64,000 nt of DNA from Hericium rajendrae. Its lineage: Eukaryota; Basidiomycota; Agaricomycetes; Russulales; Hericiaceae. The stretch covers positions 2,046,001-2,110,000 of the forward strand of contig CM065882.1 of the NCBI GenBank assembly GCA_033439255.1, read 5' to 3'. The notes under the pieces were generated by a model, which was not told where the DNA came from, did not search any database, and was given only the letters and a program-made list of their open reading frames with translations. A program made the translations under genes and the position numbers. Shown here one piece after another: positions 16,702-27,420 of the stretch (its first letter is position 1; each line of letters begins with the position of its first letter).

Positions 16702-18233
16702 GGCTGGCCAGTGCAAAGCAAGAGAATGGAAAGCTAGGACGTGAAGGAGAAAGCAAGAGACAAAGCCAGTATCTCAAAGAAGGAATAAAGGCCCAGCCTA
16801 ATGCGTGGAGGGTATGAGGAGGAGTGCGGAGGGAAGGAGGAGGAGGAGGACATCGTTTCACAATGGGACAAGTATTTATACCGGCTGTTGCTTAAAGACA
16901 CAATTGCTTCCCTTCCTCATTGGTTCCGACAATTCTGCTACCGGCCCGGCACGTGACCCTTGTCGCCATGCAGAAGCCTGCTGCGGCGCCCTATGGCGCT
17001 GTCGGTTGTCATCGCCGCGTCGCTTCATCCTCTCATCTTCTTTTTGTTCATAACTCGAGACTGAAAAACTGCAGAGCTTATATTCGGCCGTGCCTAGGTA
17101 GAAAAATCTTCAATCATCCGCACGCCGTCGCGTCAGCGACGCTTCAGCTGCCTTCATCTCTCCCATTACAAGCTGAGAATAGCCAAGCTTGTATCATGAT
17201 GTGCCTATGCGCACAGCGAGGGCTGGTAAATCTGATTGCCCTTGATGCTCACTTATACTATAACAGATCTCTGTCTTTAAGCGCAAGAGGACAAAGCCGC
17301 AGCACTTTCGTCGGTGCCTGTTCATCAGCTCGGACTTCCGCTCATGGGTCGGGTGCACTCGCTTCACATCCGCTCATCCGGTGAACCAGTCATTCAGGAC
17401 CCGTGTGCGACAACGTATGGATGGACGGCTTGTCTGATAGACATGCAAAGTGATCTTCCCATGATAAGTGGACTTACCAGCATTTCGTAGCAGCCTGAGA
17501 CATTCTTCTGACAGAAGATGCCGATGTTCGCACTGTGTACCACGAGGTAACAACTGTCTGCCTTACCAAGGCCAGCAACGGTGACCACCATGAGGTAACC
17601 TGCCTCAGCACTGACGGTCATATATTGGTTGCGTCTGGGCAACCGTTGACACAAAGAAGCCTTCGGCGTGATGCCCCAAACTTTGCCTTGATTTATTTAA
17701 TGCAGATGAGATGGTGGTTTTACGACGTATCTACTGCCTTACAACATGAATCAAGACTTTCTCACTTGACAAGTTGTTTCTGATCCCGTTGGTTGCTGTT
17801 CGTGCGTAAGCTTTGACTTCGTGGAACTGTCTGGAGTTGTGCACTTGAGCGCTCGACGCGACGCGATGCAACGCGCGATCGACGCGGCTGGTCTCACCAG
17901 GAGTCGAAAGACTTTCGTCACTCACGCAGGTAGCCCGCTGTAGACTGATACGTTCCTCTCTCGTCACAGAAATATGACCTGACATTGCACACTCGCTGCG
18001 CCGAGAGCGCGCACCTAGAGTGGATCATGTGCTCGGGGCCACGCACCGAGCTGCACCGAGATGCATGTTATCTAATCCATCTTACGACTGCGCGCTTAAA
18101 GTAAACCTCGAGTGGTGTGATTTCGCGAAGGACACAACAAAATAAAACCAAGGGTGTGTGAGAGCATCCACTCCATCTCTGACCTGCGCCCGACGTGTCC
18201 TTTGTCGCCCTCGTCTGATCTATCTCCTTTCCC
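16702..18233. promoter_or_regulatory. Divergent intergenic region, protease and ERG3 promoters
   Basis: About 1.5 kb separate the two divergent starts. I see no coding exon with family support, no tRNA and no clear repeat. Short frames are present at 17394-17654 (-) and elsewhere, but composition is mixed and they match nothing I recognise. It probably holds both promoters. Confidence 0.5.
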
Positions 18234-19421
18234 ATGGATCTCGTGCTGAACATCTGCGACAACTACGCGCTCGACGCCGTCTGGGCGCGTCTTGTCCCGC
18301 TTTCCGCATTCGAACCCGTCGCAAAGTCCGCGCACTATCCTATACCGTCAACGTGGGAGCACCTCGTCTCGCATCTTCCTCATCCGTCCCTTCCCCAATT
18401 CAATGCCTCTATCGCCATCGAGTCCGCCGTGTCTGCGTGGCCACGCGACTATGTCCCCCGCCAGCTCGTGTCGCTCACAGCCATCACACTGATCGGCATC
18501 TACGTGGTCTACTTTACCTTCGCGTGGCTCTCTTATGAGTTTATCTTCAACCATGAGATGATGAAGCATCCGCGATTCCTCAAGAACCAAGTCAAGCAGG
18601 AGATCCAGTGCAGCATGCGCGCGTTCCCCGGCATGACCATGCTCACGCTGCCTTGGTTCCAAGCTGAGGTCATGGGTTACTCGAAGTTGTATGACAAGAT
18701 TGAGGATTACGGTTGGCTGTACTTCTTCGCCTCAATACCGTTGTACGCTCGCTTTCGTTCTTGCGGCAAGCACGAAATTGATATCTGATTTACAGGTTCC
18801 TGATCTTTACCGACTACGGTATCTACTGGGTCCACCGCACGCTGCACCACCCCGTGCTCTACAAGCATATCCACAAACCTCATCACAAATGGCTCAGTAC
18901 GTCTGTCCGCTCGCTACAGCCAATCAATCCACTAAGACTTGTTTTACAGTTCCGACGCCCTTCGCCTCGCACGCCTTCAACTATATCGACGGTTACCTGC
19001 AATCCGTCCCGTACCACGTCTTCATCTTCTGCCTCCCTCTCCAACGCTGGCTCTACCTCGGTCTCTTCGTCTTCGTGAACTTTTGGAGCATACTTGTACG
19101 TCGCTTCCTTTTGCCCGCTGTACGCATCCTGATGCCTCCTCCGCAGATTCATGACTCCGACATGATCACCGGCCACCCGCTCGAGACCGTCATCAATGGA
19201 CCCGCACACCATACCCTGCATCATCTGTACTTCACAGTCAACTACGGCCAGGTATGCACGCGCCCTTTCCCTCACCGTATCATCATGCTCATAATTATAC
19301 TGTTCCGCAGTACTTCACATGGGCTGACAAGTGGGGCGGGTCGTACCGTCAGCCGGCCTCAGAGCTGGACCCGCTGCTCGAGGTCAAGGCCGCGGAGCAG
19401 CAAAAGCTCAAGGCGCAATAA
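18234..19421 (+). CDS. ERG3: Sterol C-5 desaturase
   Basis: A membrane di-iron oxygenase that introduces the C5-6 double bond in ergosterol biosynthesis, in the ER. Five exons give about 330 residues. Transmembrane segments appear at [20 protein letters not shown] and [20 protein letters not shown]. The three histidine clusters of the fatty-acid-hydroxylase family are present: HRTLHH, HKPHH and HHTLHH. The exon junction [16 protein letters not shown] confirms the first intron. The C-terminus [15 protein letters not shown] followed by a charged tail is typical. The ATG at 18234 follows a pyrimidine-rich leader. All metal ligands I can check are intact. Confidence 0.94.
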
Positions 19422-19802
19422 AACCTGACAGAGAGGCAGTATTTATGTCATTATATACTGTGGTAGCAGGGAGGGAGGGGAAGAGGGCACTTAAATGTGG
19501 TCTATGGTAGACTGCATTCTATACGCTAATCTACGAATACTAATATTGACATGTACTGGTCTACTTGCCGACTGGAAGCTGGTATAGAGTGAAGACTTTG
19601 CATCAATGGGATGTACTTAGGCGGCGCATGCCTGGACTTGTAATAGAAGTGAGAGGCCTTGCGGGCTATTTGCCCGTCGTGCTCTCGCTGCTGGGGTGAC
19701 CATCACAAGCTCAGCCTTGCTCTTGTACAATGTATACAGACTTTTAATATTTTCGAGCTGCAATTTTTCCAATCTGATATAATACTTTTCTACGTCAATA
19801 TC
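19422..19802. other. ERG3 downstream region
   Basis: This AT-rich stretch holds the ERG3 3' UTR and the 5' flank of the tRNA gene. A TATA-like ATATAATA lies about 25 bp upstream of the tRNA. I see nothing else. Confidence 0.5.
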
Positions 19803-19919
19803 GGCGGACTAGCGTAATGGTCAACGCGCTAGTTTCCGGTTCCGATTACGTAATCGCATTACGGTCGTAATCACAAGCCTGTTAGCTAGAGATTCTGGGT
19901 TCGAGTCCCAGGCCCGTCG
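19803..19919 (+). tRNA. tRNA-Arg (CCG) with a 44-nt intron
   Basis: Cloverleaf parts: acceptor GGCGGAC against GCCCGTC, with one A-C mismatch; D arm GCGT/ACGC; anticodon stem CTAGT/GCTAG; loop TTCCGG..A with anticodon CCG; T arm CTGGG-TTCGAGT-CCCAG. An intron of about 44 nt (19840-19883) sits at the standard position between 37 and 38. A run of T residues directly follows and would serve as a Pol III terminator. The acceptor mismatch leaves some doubt about full function. Confidence 0.8.
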
Positions 19920-20604
19920 ATTTTTTTTTTGCTGCCCATTCCAACACTATTCCAACAATATATAGTCACCTTCAGTAGAAGGGGGACGAACGACTATATT
20001 GTGTACCTGAATAACCTGAATAGACTATCGGGTAAGAGTAACAGGATCAAACATTAGGTAAAGGGAAAAGATGCTCACCTCAGTCGTAAAAGGGGGGAAG
20101 GAAGAGTGAGGGAGAGCGACGAGAGTCGTACAGTTTAAGTACCGAACGAGCTAGGGAAGACGCGGGCGGGACAATACATGAGAATGACAGACATGACATC
20201 ATGAGCAGACACAGCAGGTAGAGAAAGAGTCTGAAAGCAGACATAAGAGACCCAAAACGGGACGAGGAGAGATTAGCGTCTCCCGGCGGACAGCGCGTAC
20301 TCTCACGTGTTTATTCTTACACAGTCTGCACAATGAGACGTAGCTAACTTGAAGCACTGAGCAGCTTCAACTGAGATGTGCTACAGTATTGCGTCGAGTC
20401 GAACTTGAGGCCTTGAGCTCAGGACGAAGTAAACATAGCTTTGAGGCCGGGCCCAAGGGTCGTATTACGTAAGCTGCGTCACTCTGGCAAGTGGCGGCGG
20501 TGCGAGGCAAGTTGAAAGCAGCATTGACAAGACAATAGCACGCTCACCCATCTCTATCATAAAAGCCGCGTTGTCATTGCCAGTATTCTGCTATAACTAC
20601 CCCA
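19920..20604. other. Intergenic region before RAE1
   Basis: It opens with the Pol III T-run of the tRNA. A purine-rich plus strand (19980-20300) and the RAE1 promoter follow. No coding frame, repeat or RNA gene is apparent. Confidence 0.5.
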
Positions 20605-22095
20605 ATGTCGTTCTTTGGCGCTGCGTCGACAACCACGGCGGCTGCGGAGAAGGATGTCGAGCTCGTGGACCCGCCGCCGGACTCGATCTCCAGCCTTGCG
20701 TTCTCGCCCCTTGCGGATTACCTCGCGGTCGGAAGCTGGGACAACAATGTACGTGCTCTGGGCTGCTGTTTCGCTGGTTTTGACTTAAGTGTTGGTGTTG
20801 TCAGGTGCGAATCTATGAAATTGGCGCGAACGGGCAGTCGCAGGGGAAGGCGATGTACTCGCATCAGGGGCCCGTGCTCGGTGTCTGCTGGAACAAAGTG
20901 CGTCTTGTCTTTCTAGTAGACCAGCTGCGCATGCTATTGCCTGCTTGTGCAAAGAGCTTGTCTGACTTTCAACGCGCTTGTTCAGGAGGGCAACAAGATT
21001 ATCTCGGGCGGCTGCGACAACGCCGCGCGCCTTTTTGATGTCTCGACGGGCCAGTCCCAACAAGTCGCGCAACATGACGCGCCCGTCAAATCCGTGAAAT
21101 GGATCGAGACCCCGCAGGGCGGAATCCTCGCGACGGGGAGCTGGGACAAGACGCTGAAGGTGCGCTGTTGCTGCTGAGACTCCCTGCGCGCTTTCGTCTG
21201 ATCGGCTCCGTTTCTATCCCTTGGTGTGCAGTACTGGGACTTGCGCTCACCCCAGCCAATCTCAACGGTACAGCTTCCAGAACGGTGCTATACTATGGAT
21301 GTCGCGTATCCTCTATTGGTTGTAGGTACGGCGGAGCGTCACATACAGATCTTCAACCTGAGTAACCCAACTACACCATATAAAGTGCGCGACCCTTTTG
21401 CTATGTCCTACTTTGGAGCATGGACCCATGCTAATCTTTCTATCCCATACTAGAGCATAACGTCGCCGCTGAAATGGCAGACACGCGTGGTGGCATGCTT
21501 CCCGTCTGCCAATGGGTTTGCCATTGGCAGCGTAGAGGGCCGAGTGGCCATTCAGTGCGTACCTTCCTCCCGTCAAACACAGATCACAACAGCTGACCGA
21601 CACCTACAGATATGTCGACGAGAAAGACTCTTCGTACGTCTTCTTCGTACCGCGCCCGTGAAATGATGCTCATATTGGCTACAGGAATAACTTTTCATTC
21701 AAATGCCACCGCCGCGACCAAGCGCCGAGCTCCAAAGACCAGTCGCTCGTGTTCGCGGTAAACGACATCACCTTCCACCCCGTGCACGGCACGTTCTCCA
21801 CATGCGGTTCGTCCTCCCCCTCGCTTTGAAGCGCTTGAGTACTCACGACGCTGCAGGCTCGGACGGCACGATCAACTTCTGGGACAAGGATGCGCGCACG
21901 CGTCTCAAGACGTTCGAGCCGTGCCCGGGCCCGGTCACCGCGACCGCGTTCAATCGCACGGGCACCATCTTCGCGTATGCGGTCTCGTACGACTGGTCCA
22001 AGGGCCACTCGGGCGCGACGCCCGGCCACCCGAACAAGGTCATGCTGCACGCAGTGAAAGACGACGAGGTGAAGAAGCGGTCCACGAAGCGGTGA
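20605..22095 (+). CDS. RAE1: mRNA export factor RAE1/Gle2, WD40 protein
   Basis: A seven-bladed WD40 protein of the nuclear pore that binds the Nup98 GLEBS motif and supports mRNA export. About nine exons join into the conserved family sequence: [55 protein letters not shown] and [13 protein letters not shown]. The C-terminal blocks are [30 protein letters not shown] and [20 protein letters not shown]. The end [19 protein letters not shown] is family-typical. Length is normal. The start matches the family (MSFFGAAS..). Splice sites are consistent throughout. Confidence 0.95.
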
Positions 22096-22562
22096 GTCGT
22101 ACGCGTTGCGGAGGCGGCAGACGGCCTGAGGGTCAAATCTTTCTTGTGGTGTTATTGCTTGTCAATGTTGTTTACTGTATCCATATCTATGCATCAATTT
22201 TTATGATCGAAGGTGAACTTCGGAATGCCTGCTGTTATTGTGTTTTTGCCCGTCGCCTATTCTACAATGCTCGACGCGTTTCTTGCGCTGCCCCGACCAG
22301 CCAACCTACTCAGAAACGAGGCATTCACATCGCTGGATTGCGCCAACAATCAGCGTTAATCATTAGAGTACGACATGGTTACTATACACATAGTACGGTA
22401 CAAATGTAGAATCCAACAGAACGATCGTTACCGTACTGTCAAACATAAGGTCATCACAACAGCGTAGCAATGAACATAAAGTACCGAGAACATAAGGTAC
22501 CGAGAACACAAGAAATCAGAACGCAAGGATATAGGAAACGAGTCGGTCAACTGTCGCCCACA
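22096..22562. other. Convergent 3' region of RAE1 and the SLM1-like gene
   Basis: AT-rich 3' flanks of both genes. Near 22471-22509 there is a short direct repeat, two tandem copies of AACATAAAGTACCGAG (second copy AACATAAGGTACCGAG) and a partial third. I see no gene. Confidence 0.6.
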
Positions 22563-24664
22563 TCACAACTGCTCCTGGAACCTGCTCTCAACGGGCGCCT
22601 GGCCAGGCTCAGGCTGGGGCGACTCCGCCCGCTCGGCGTGCTGAGGCTGCTCTTCGCCATAGCTCGGACCATGCTGCTCCGAGCTCTCGGCATCGGCAGG
22701 CCCAGCACCCTCGGTATCACCCTCCGTGCGGCCATACGGAGAGCGCGTCCCCTCAGGCGCCTTCTCCTGCTGGCGCTCGCTCAGGCGACGGTTGAGACCG
22801 CTGCCGCTGCCATTGGCACTGCCCGCGCGCACGTCAGGAGACGGCGTCAGGTTCTCGCGCTCGCGAGGTTTCTTATCAGCCTGCGCGAAAAAGATCAGCG
22901 AAGACATGTTCGACAAATTGATTGTCGCTTACCAGGTACCCGTTCTGCCCGACTTCAAGTCCAGCCTCTCTAGATGGGTGCGTGTAAGAGGGAGGCTCCT
23001 CATGCGCGACGCCCTCTTCGGCAGTCCTCGCTTCCTGATAAGCCTCTTCATCTTCCTGCTCCTCCTCGATGCTGCTTCCCTCTTCTTCCTCACCCTCCTC
23101 CTCGCTGACATACCCAGCGGCGCGCACAGCGGCCGCAACGGGCCCACTGCGTTCCATCTGCTCGCTGGCGACGAGGTAGCGCGCGCACAGCATGCGGATA
23201 TCATTCCACCACTCCATCATGTCCTCATGGCTGCGCGCACGGAAGCTCCACGCGTGCCCGGTGCGCCCGAGGTGCAGCGAACCTGTCTTCGTCGAGCCAA
23301 CGCCATCGCGGCGGCCCTCGATATGGAACTTGTGCGACGTGGCCGACTGTGAGGAGGGCGGGCCGAGCGTGCACATTGGCAGGAAGAGGCTGAAAAGCGG
23401 CGCCGTTGCCTGCGTCGGATCAGACGACGCATACTCGTGCAGGAAGCCCGCGGCCGTGAGCACGAAGTACGACTCGCGGTACGCACGCGTGAAGCGCTTC
23501 TTGCGCTCCAGAAAGCCCGTGTGTACGGCAATAACAGAAGGGTCTTCCTTGGAGGGGTACATGATCGTGTCGGGGTTGCGCAGCGGCGTCTCGGGGTCGA
23601 GCAGATGGTCAGAGCGCGCGGCGAAGGAGATCCACTCGTAGTCGGGAGGAATGGAAGCCATGTTTTCGCCAAGCCCGCGCCATATGTCCTGCACCGTGGA
23701 AGACATGCGCGACTGCCATTCGTCGAAGGTCTGCCAGGCGGATTGGACAGCGCGGACAATACCCTCTTCGAAGTGGGCAGAATTCTGCTGCATGATGATA
23801 ATAGACTTTTGCAACAAGTTCTCCTCGTGCACTTGCTTGTGCAGCTGACGGGCGACTGCCATATTGGCCACGAAGCTACGAACCATTAGAGAATGACAGC
23901 TAGCACAAGTGAGCAAAGGCACTTACGGGTCATTCTTTGCGGTCACTTGGAGGGGCGTGTTCTTAGCGATGGAGATGCTTGTCGCAAGCTCACCGACGAA
24001 TTTTGCAGAGAGCTCGCGCTCTTTGGCAACACTTGTGGCCAGCCTTCCGGTGTCATTTTGGACATTCTACGAGGGCGTTAGATAGGGGCTGTGCAGGGCC
24101 GCGAGCTAAACTATACCTTGATGTGCGCCTTGATCTCAATGCGCAGTTTCTGCAGATGCTGGACAATCGAGCTGTCGATCGTGCGTCCCAGATTTGCATG
24201 CTGATCTGCAATAGAACGGGTTTTATCCCTAATGCCGTAGTAGACATCCTTGACCCAGCCATCAGACGACTAGGCGGAGACTACACTACTAATATCGCTG
24301 ACCTGAAGACCGCCTTCGCCGAGGAACTGGTTGCCAGAGCGGAATGGCACCTGGATGACAGCACTGAGCTTGGTCATTTCTTTCGCAGTATTGTTTTCGA
24401 TGTCCGCAATGCCCTGCGCCCGGCGGTCAGCGGCTACCCCTAATGGCACGATATCGACTCGCGCACCTCGAAGTACGCGACGAGCTGCTTCACGATAGCC
24501 TTCCAGGCCACAAAACGCTCGATGAGGAGATCGGAGGGCTTGAGATCCTGCGGGGCGATGTTCCTCTTGATGAGGGACTGATTCTTGGACACGGTAGAGC
24601 CTTGTCTACTGGCCCTCGAGATGGAGGTCGCGCGCGACATGGACGCGGCTTCATTGTTCATCAT
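22563..24664 (-). CDS. SLM1/SLM2-like BAR and PH domain protein
   Basis: Resembles yeast Slm1/2, plasma-membrane eisosome-associated PI(4,5)P2 sensors acting downstream of TORC2. The N-terminus (SLIKRNIAPQDLKPSDLL, ERFVAWKAIVKQLVAYFE) begins the family's F-BAR-like helical region, which continues through FVANMAVARQLHKQVHEENLLQK. The PH domain follows, starting about VIAVHTGFLERKKRF, with KRFTRAYRESYFVLTAAGFL and closing around GHAWSFRARSHEDMMEWWND. A Glu-rich segment (SEEEGEEEEGSSIEEE) and a hydrophilic tail follow. About seven exons are present. The exon junction GYL|ADKKPRE near 22880 is supported by a GTAAGC donor. The divergent PHO88 start is 297 bp away. Confidence 0.88.
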
Positions 24665-24961
24665 GGTGGGCAGTAACGATCTTGTCGACGCGGGGGGGTC
24701 AGGGGGAAGAGAGAGGGCGGTGAAAAGAGAGCGGTGGAGTGCGGAAGGCGGCTAGTGGTTTATGAAGGCGAGGAGTTGAATGCTGCGAATCGCCTGACGT
24801 CAGATCGGGACCCCTGGAGCCTGCGCTAGACCCCGGCCACTGCACACGTCCGGCGTACGTGACCGTTGGCGCCTGCTGTCTTTGCCAGCATCGTCACCTC
24901 CTGCAACCTCTACTTTGCTCATCCTCCCGTCCTCCCGCTCTCCTGCTTTTCAGACACCAAC

Positions 24962-25844
24962 ATGAACGCACCCATTCAGCAGCTCGCTATTTCCCTCGGT
25001 GTCATGCAGGGTGCGTTGTGCGCCCCCAATGTTTCCACGTCCTGCTGATCTTCCTTTCAGTGGCCCGCAAAGTGCCCTTTGAAGATCCTCAAATTCTGCA
25101 CTACGTCCGCATTGGCTATATCGTCAGCCAGCTGATCATCCTCGCGACGTACTTCTACGTCTCGCAAAAGGTGCGCCCGTGCTGTCTACAGAGACTGCGT
25201 CATGTTTGCCAACTCACGCGCCCGCTTTTAGATCAAGTCAAAGAACGATTTGACGGTGCTCAAATATGGTGTGTGCTTATCCGAATCCAAATGGACACTG
25301 GAGCTCATACTTTCCTCCTTCTTTTCCAGTGGATGCGCCCAGTCCTATGGTAAGCAAATCTGCACGCGAGCTGTATCCCATGCTTATCGCCCCGCAGTCC
25401 CAGGACGAGCCGCAACTAGTCACCACCACCGTGCGGGATTATGACCTCGCCGAGACCTCCAAACTTGCATGTCTCTTTTCTTCACCTTCTCCATCAGACA
25501 TCTCACCATATCCGCAGATCCGCTCCGCGTACACTGGCATTGCCATGATGACCTTCCTGCACCTCTACATGAAGTACACGCAGCCGCTCTTCGTGCAAGC
25601 CATCATGGGCCTCAAGGGCCTGTACGACGCGAAGACGGTCAAGATTCACATCCTCGGACGGGCCACGGAGGGCGACCTCAAGCGGCCGTTCAAGGCTGCT
25701 CCCGGCATGTTCGGTGGTGCGTCTGATATCTCGCTTCCTTTTGCAATTGTACTGACGAATCGTGTAGCTACTGCGGGCCCACAGACGGACAAGGCTGCCA
25801 TTGACGAGGCCGAGAAGCGGATCGGTGCCAAGAAGGAGGAGTGA
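24962..25844 (+). CDS. PHO88: PHO88/SND3 family ER membrane protein
   Basis: An ER membrane protein first named for phosphate uptake and later described as Snd3 of the SRP-independent targeting pathway. About seven exons give some 185 residues. The N-terminus is MNAPIQQLAISLGVMQVARK, followed by FEDPQILHYVRIGYIVSQL, a membrane segment LIILATYFYVSQKIK, then KNDLTVLKYVDAPSPM. The second half holds TTTVRDYDLAETSKL, a hydrophobic MMTFLHLYMKYTQPLFVQ segment, and a charged C-terminus ending GAKKEE. Several introns interrupt short exons. It is normal length and conserved along its whole run. Confidence 0.92.
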
Positions 25845-26340
25845 GCGCGCCGACGCGCGTCCTCGCTTGGCTGGCAACGCATGATGGGTTGCTGGAAGAG
25901 GGACTGGGACTGTCATTTTTCCACTCGTGTTGGCAGTATACTATAGCATCGTTGTGTCGTCACTCGGAGGCTGGCTTGGGTACGTTTTGTACCCCTCGGT
26001 GTAGGAGTCGGAGTAATTTAAGGTCTGTGCTGCCACTGGCTGAGACGGACAAAAATGCAAGGTTGACTTCCTCGCTCACCGGCAAGATAGTCATCTTCAG
26101 TGCCATGTTTTCTTTTTCTCAAACATTAGGACTCCATTCATATGCTATACTTCCATACTAGCATTTGAAGGAAGCATATCAAAATGGAGAATAAGATACC
26201 AAGTCCTTACGCGCGCCAAACGCGTGAAAATGAACAACGAAAAGTGCTCGCATTAGGACAAGAACGTGTGGGTGCGCGGATATTAACCACGTCTATGCCT
26301 CAACAGCGTCCTCTCCTCTCACTAACACAACAACCACCAC
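25845..26340. other. Convergent 3' region of PHO88 and ATP synthase g
   Basis: About 0.5 kb of non-coding flank between two convergent stops. No repeat, RNA gene or supported frame. Confidence 0.6.
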
Positions 26341-26945
26341 CTAGTGGTCGACGACCTTGTAGCCCACCAACGACCGCCGCCCAATAATCTCGCCAATCTG
26401 CAATTGCATCCTGATTCAGCAACCTACATACAACCACGCACGGCAAGACCCACCTTGAAAATACCGTATGCCTCGACGGCGTACACGCCGACGCGCGCCC
26501 AGTCGCCGGTGCGCGCGATCTCGCGCCAGTACGCGGCGCTGCTCGCGCGCCGCCAGAGCGTGCGGTACACATCCGCGACCTCCGCAAGCGAGCTCGGCGG
26601 CGCGAGGCCTTCACGAATGTAGATCTGCTTCGCGACCTCGCGCGCGACCGCCAGGTTGTACACCAGCGGCTCGCGGTACGCTGTCCCACAACGCAAACCG
26701 TCAGTTCGTGGACGACGGAGAGGGCAGGGAGACGCACCGCCGAGCAGGCTGCCGAGGCGCTCGCCGACGGGGCCGAGGAACTTCGTCGTCGCAGCCCACA
26801 CCTGCTCCGCGCCTCTCTGCGCGGCGCCGAGCGCGTCCTGCGCCTTCTTCTGCGCGGCCTCGGTGCTCGTGCTCGCGAGGCGTTTTGCGGCGGGCGCGCG
26901 GCGCGCGAGGCGGAAGGGCTTCAGCGCGGGTCGCAGGGAATTCAT
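26341..26945 (-). CDS. ATP20: Mitochondrial F1Fo-ATP synthase subunit g
   Basis: A small Fo subunit that helps ATP synthase dimerise at cristae rims. Three exons assemble: a presequence-like basic N-terminus (MNSLRPALKPFRLARRAPAAK), a helical region AQDALGAAQRGAEQVWAATTK, then YREPLVYNLAVAREVAKQIY and YWREIARTGDWARVGVYAVEAYGIFKVG. The last exon ends GEIIGRRSLVGYKVVDH. EIIGRR and the GYKV end are diagnostic of subunit g; the glycine-bearing membrane helix precedes them. The last exon (26341 to about 26400) is short. The divergent urate oxidase starts 475 bp away. Confidence 0.9.
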
Positions 26946-27420
26946 TTTTGTCGCCTGGGGATGGGCAAGAGTAGAAGGGCGGGGAGGGGCGTGCAGAGAC
27001 GGCAGTGACGGTGAGGAAGACGATTCGCGAGTGGGAGGAGCGCTGGAGACGAGACGGCCGGGTTCCGCCGAGCGAGCGGCTGCTGTCGGATTGTGCGCAT
27101 CTTATCTTATCGCGTCTGGGACTGTTCGCCAACACTCACTCTCGCGTCGCTGCCTTGAGCTGGACCGGTGACCATCTGTCTAGACGTTGAAAGGCAAGCA
27201 TTCTGTTGCAGATATTGTCAATGTCGACTCAGATGGCCTGGTTACGAGGCTAGCCTTGACCTGCCCAGATCCGTTCTGGAGGCGAATGCGATAGATACAC
27301 CAGCGCCTATCCGATACGCAGTATCTCTCGACATTGCTATAAAGCAGGTACCGATTTGTCCACGAGCTATCTCACACATCTACCAGGTAACCTTACAACC
27401 CCCTACATCGCTAACGAACC
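26946..27420. promoter_or_regulatory. Divergent promoter region, ATP20 and urate oxidase
   Basis: The intergenic region of 475 bp between two divergent ATGs. Nothing coding is apparent; it must hold both promoters. Confidence 0.6.

Noticed and set aside
15569-16744. A 391-codon open frame on the plus strand
   Set aside because: It is antisense to the aspartic protease, whose domains and splice sites are clear. It shows no domain and reflects GC-rich codon bias of the true gene.
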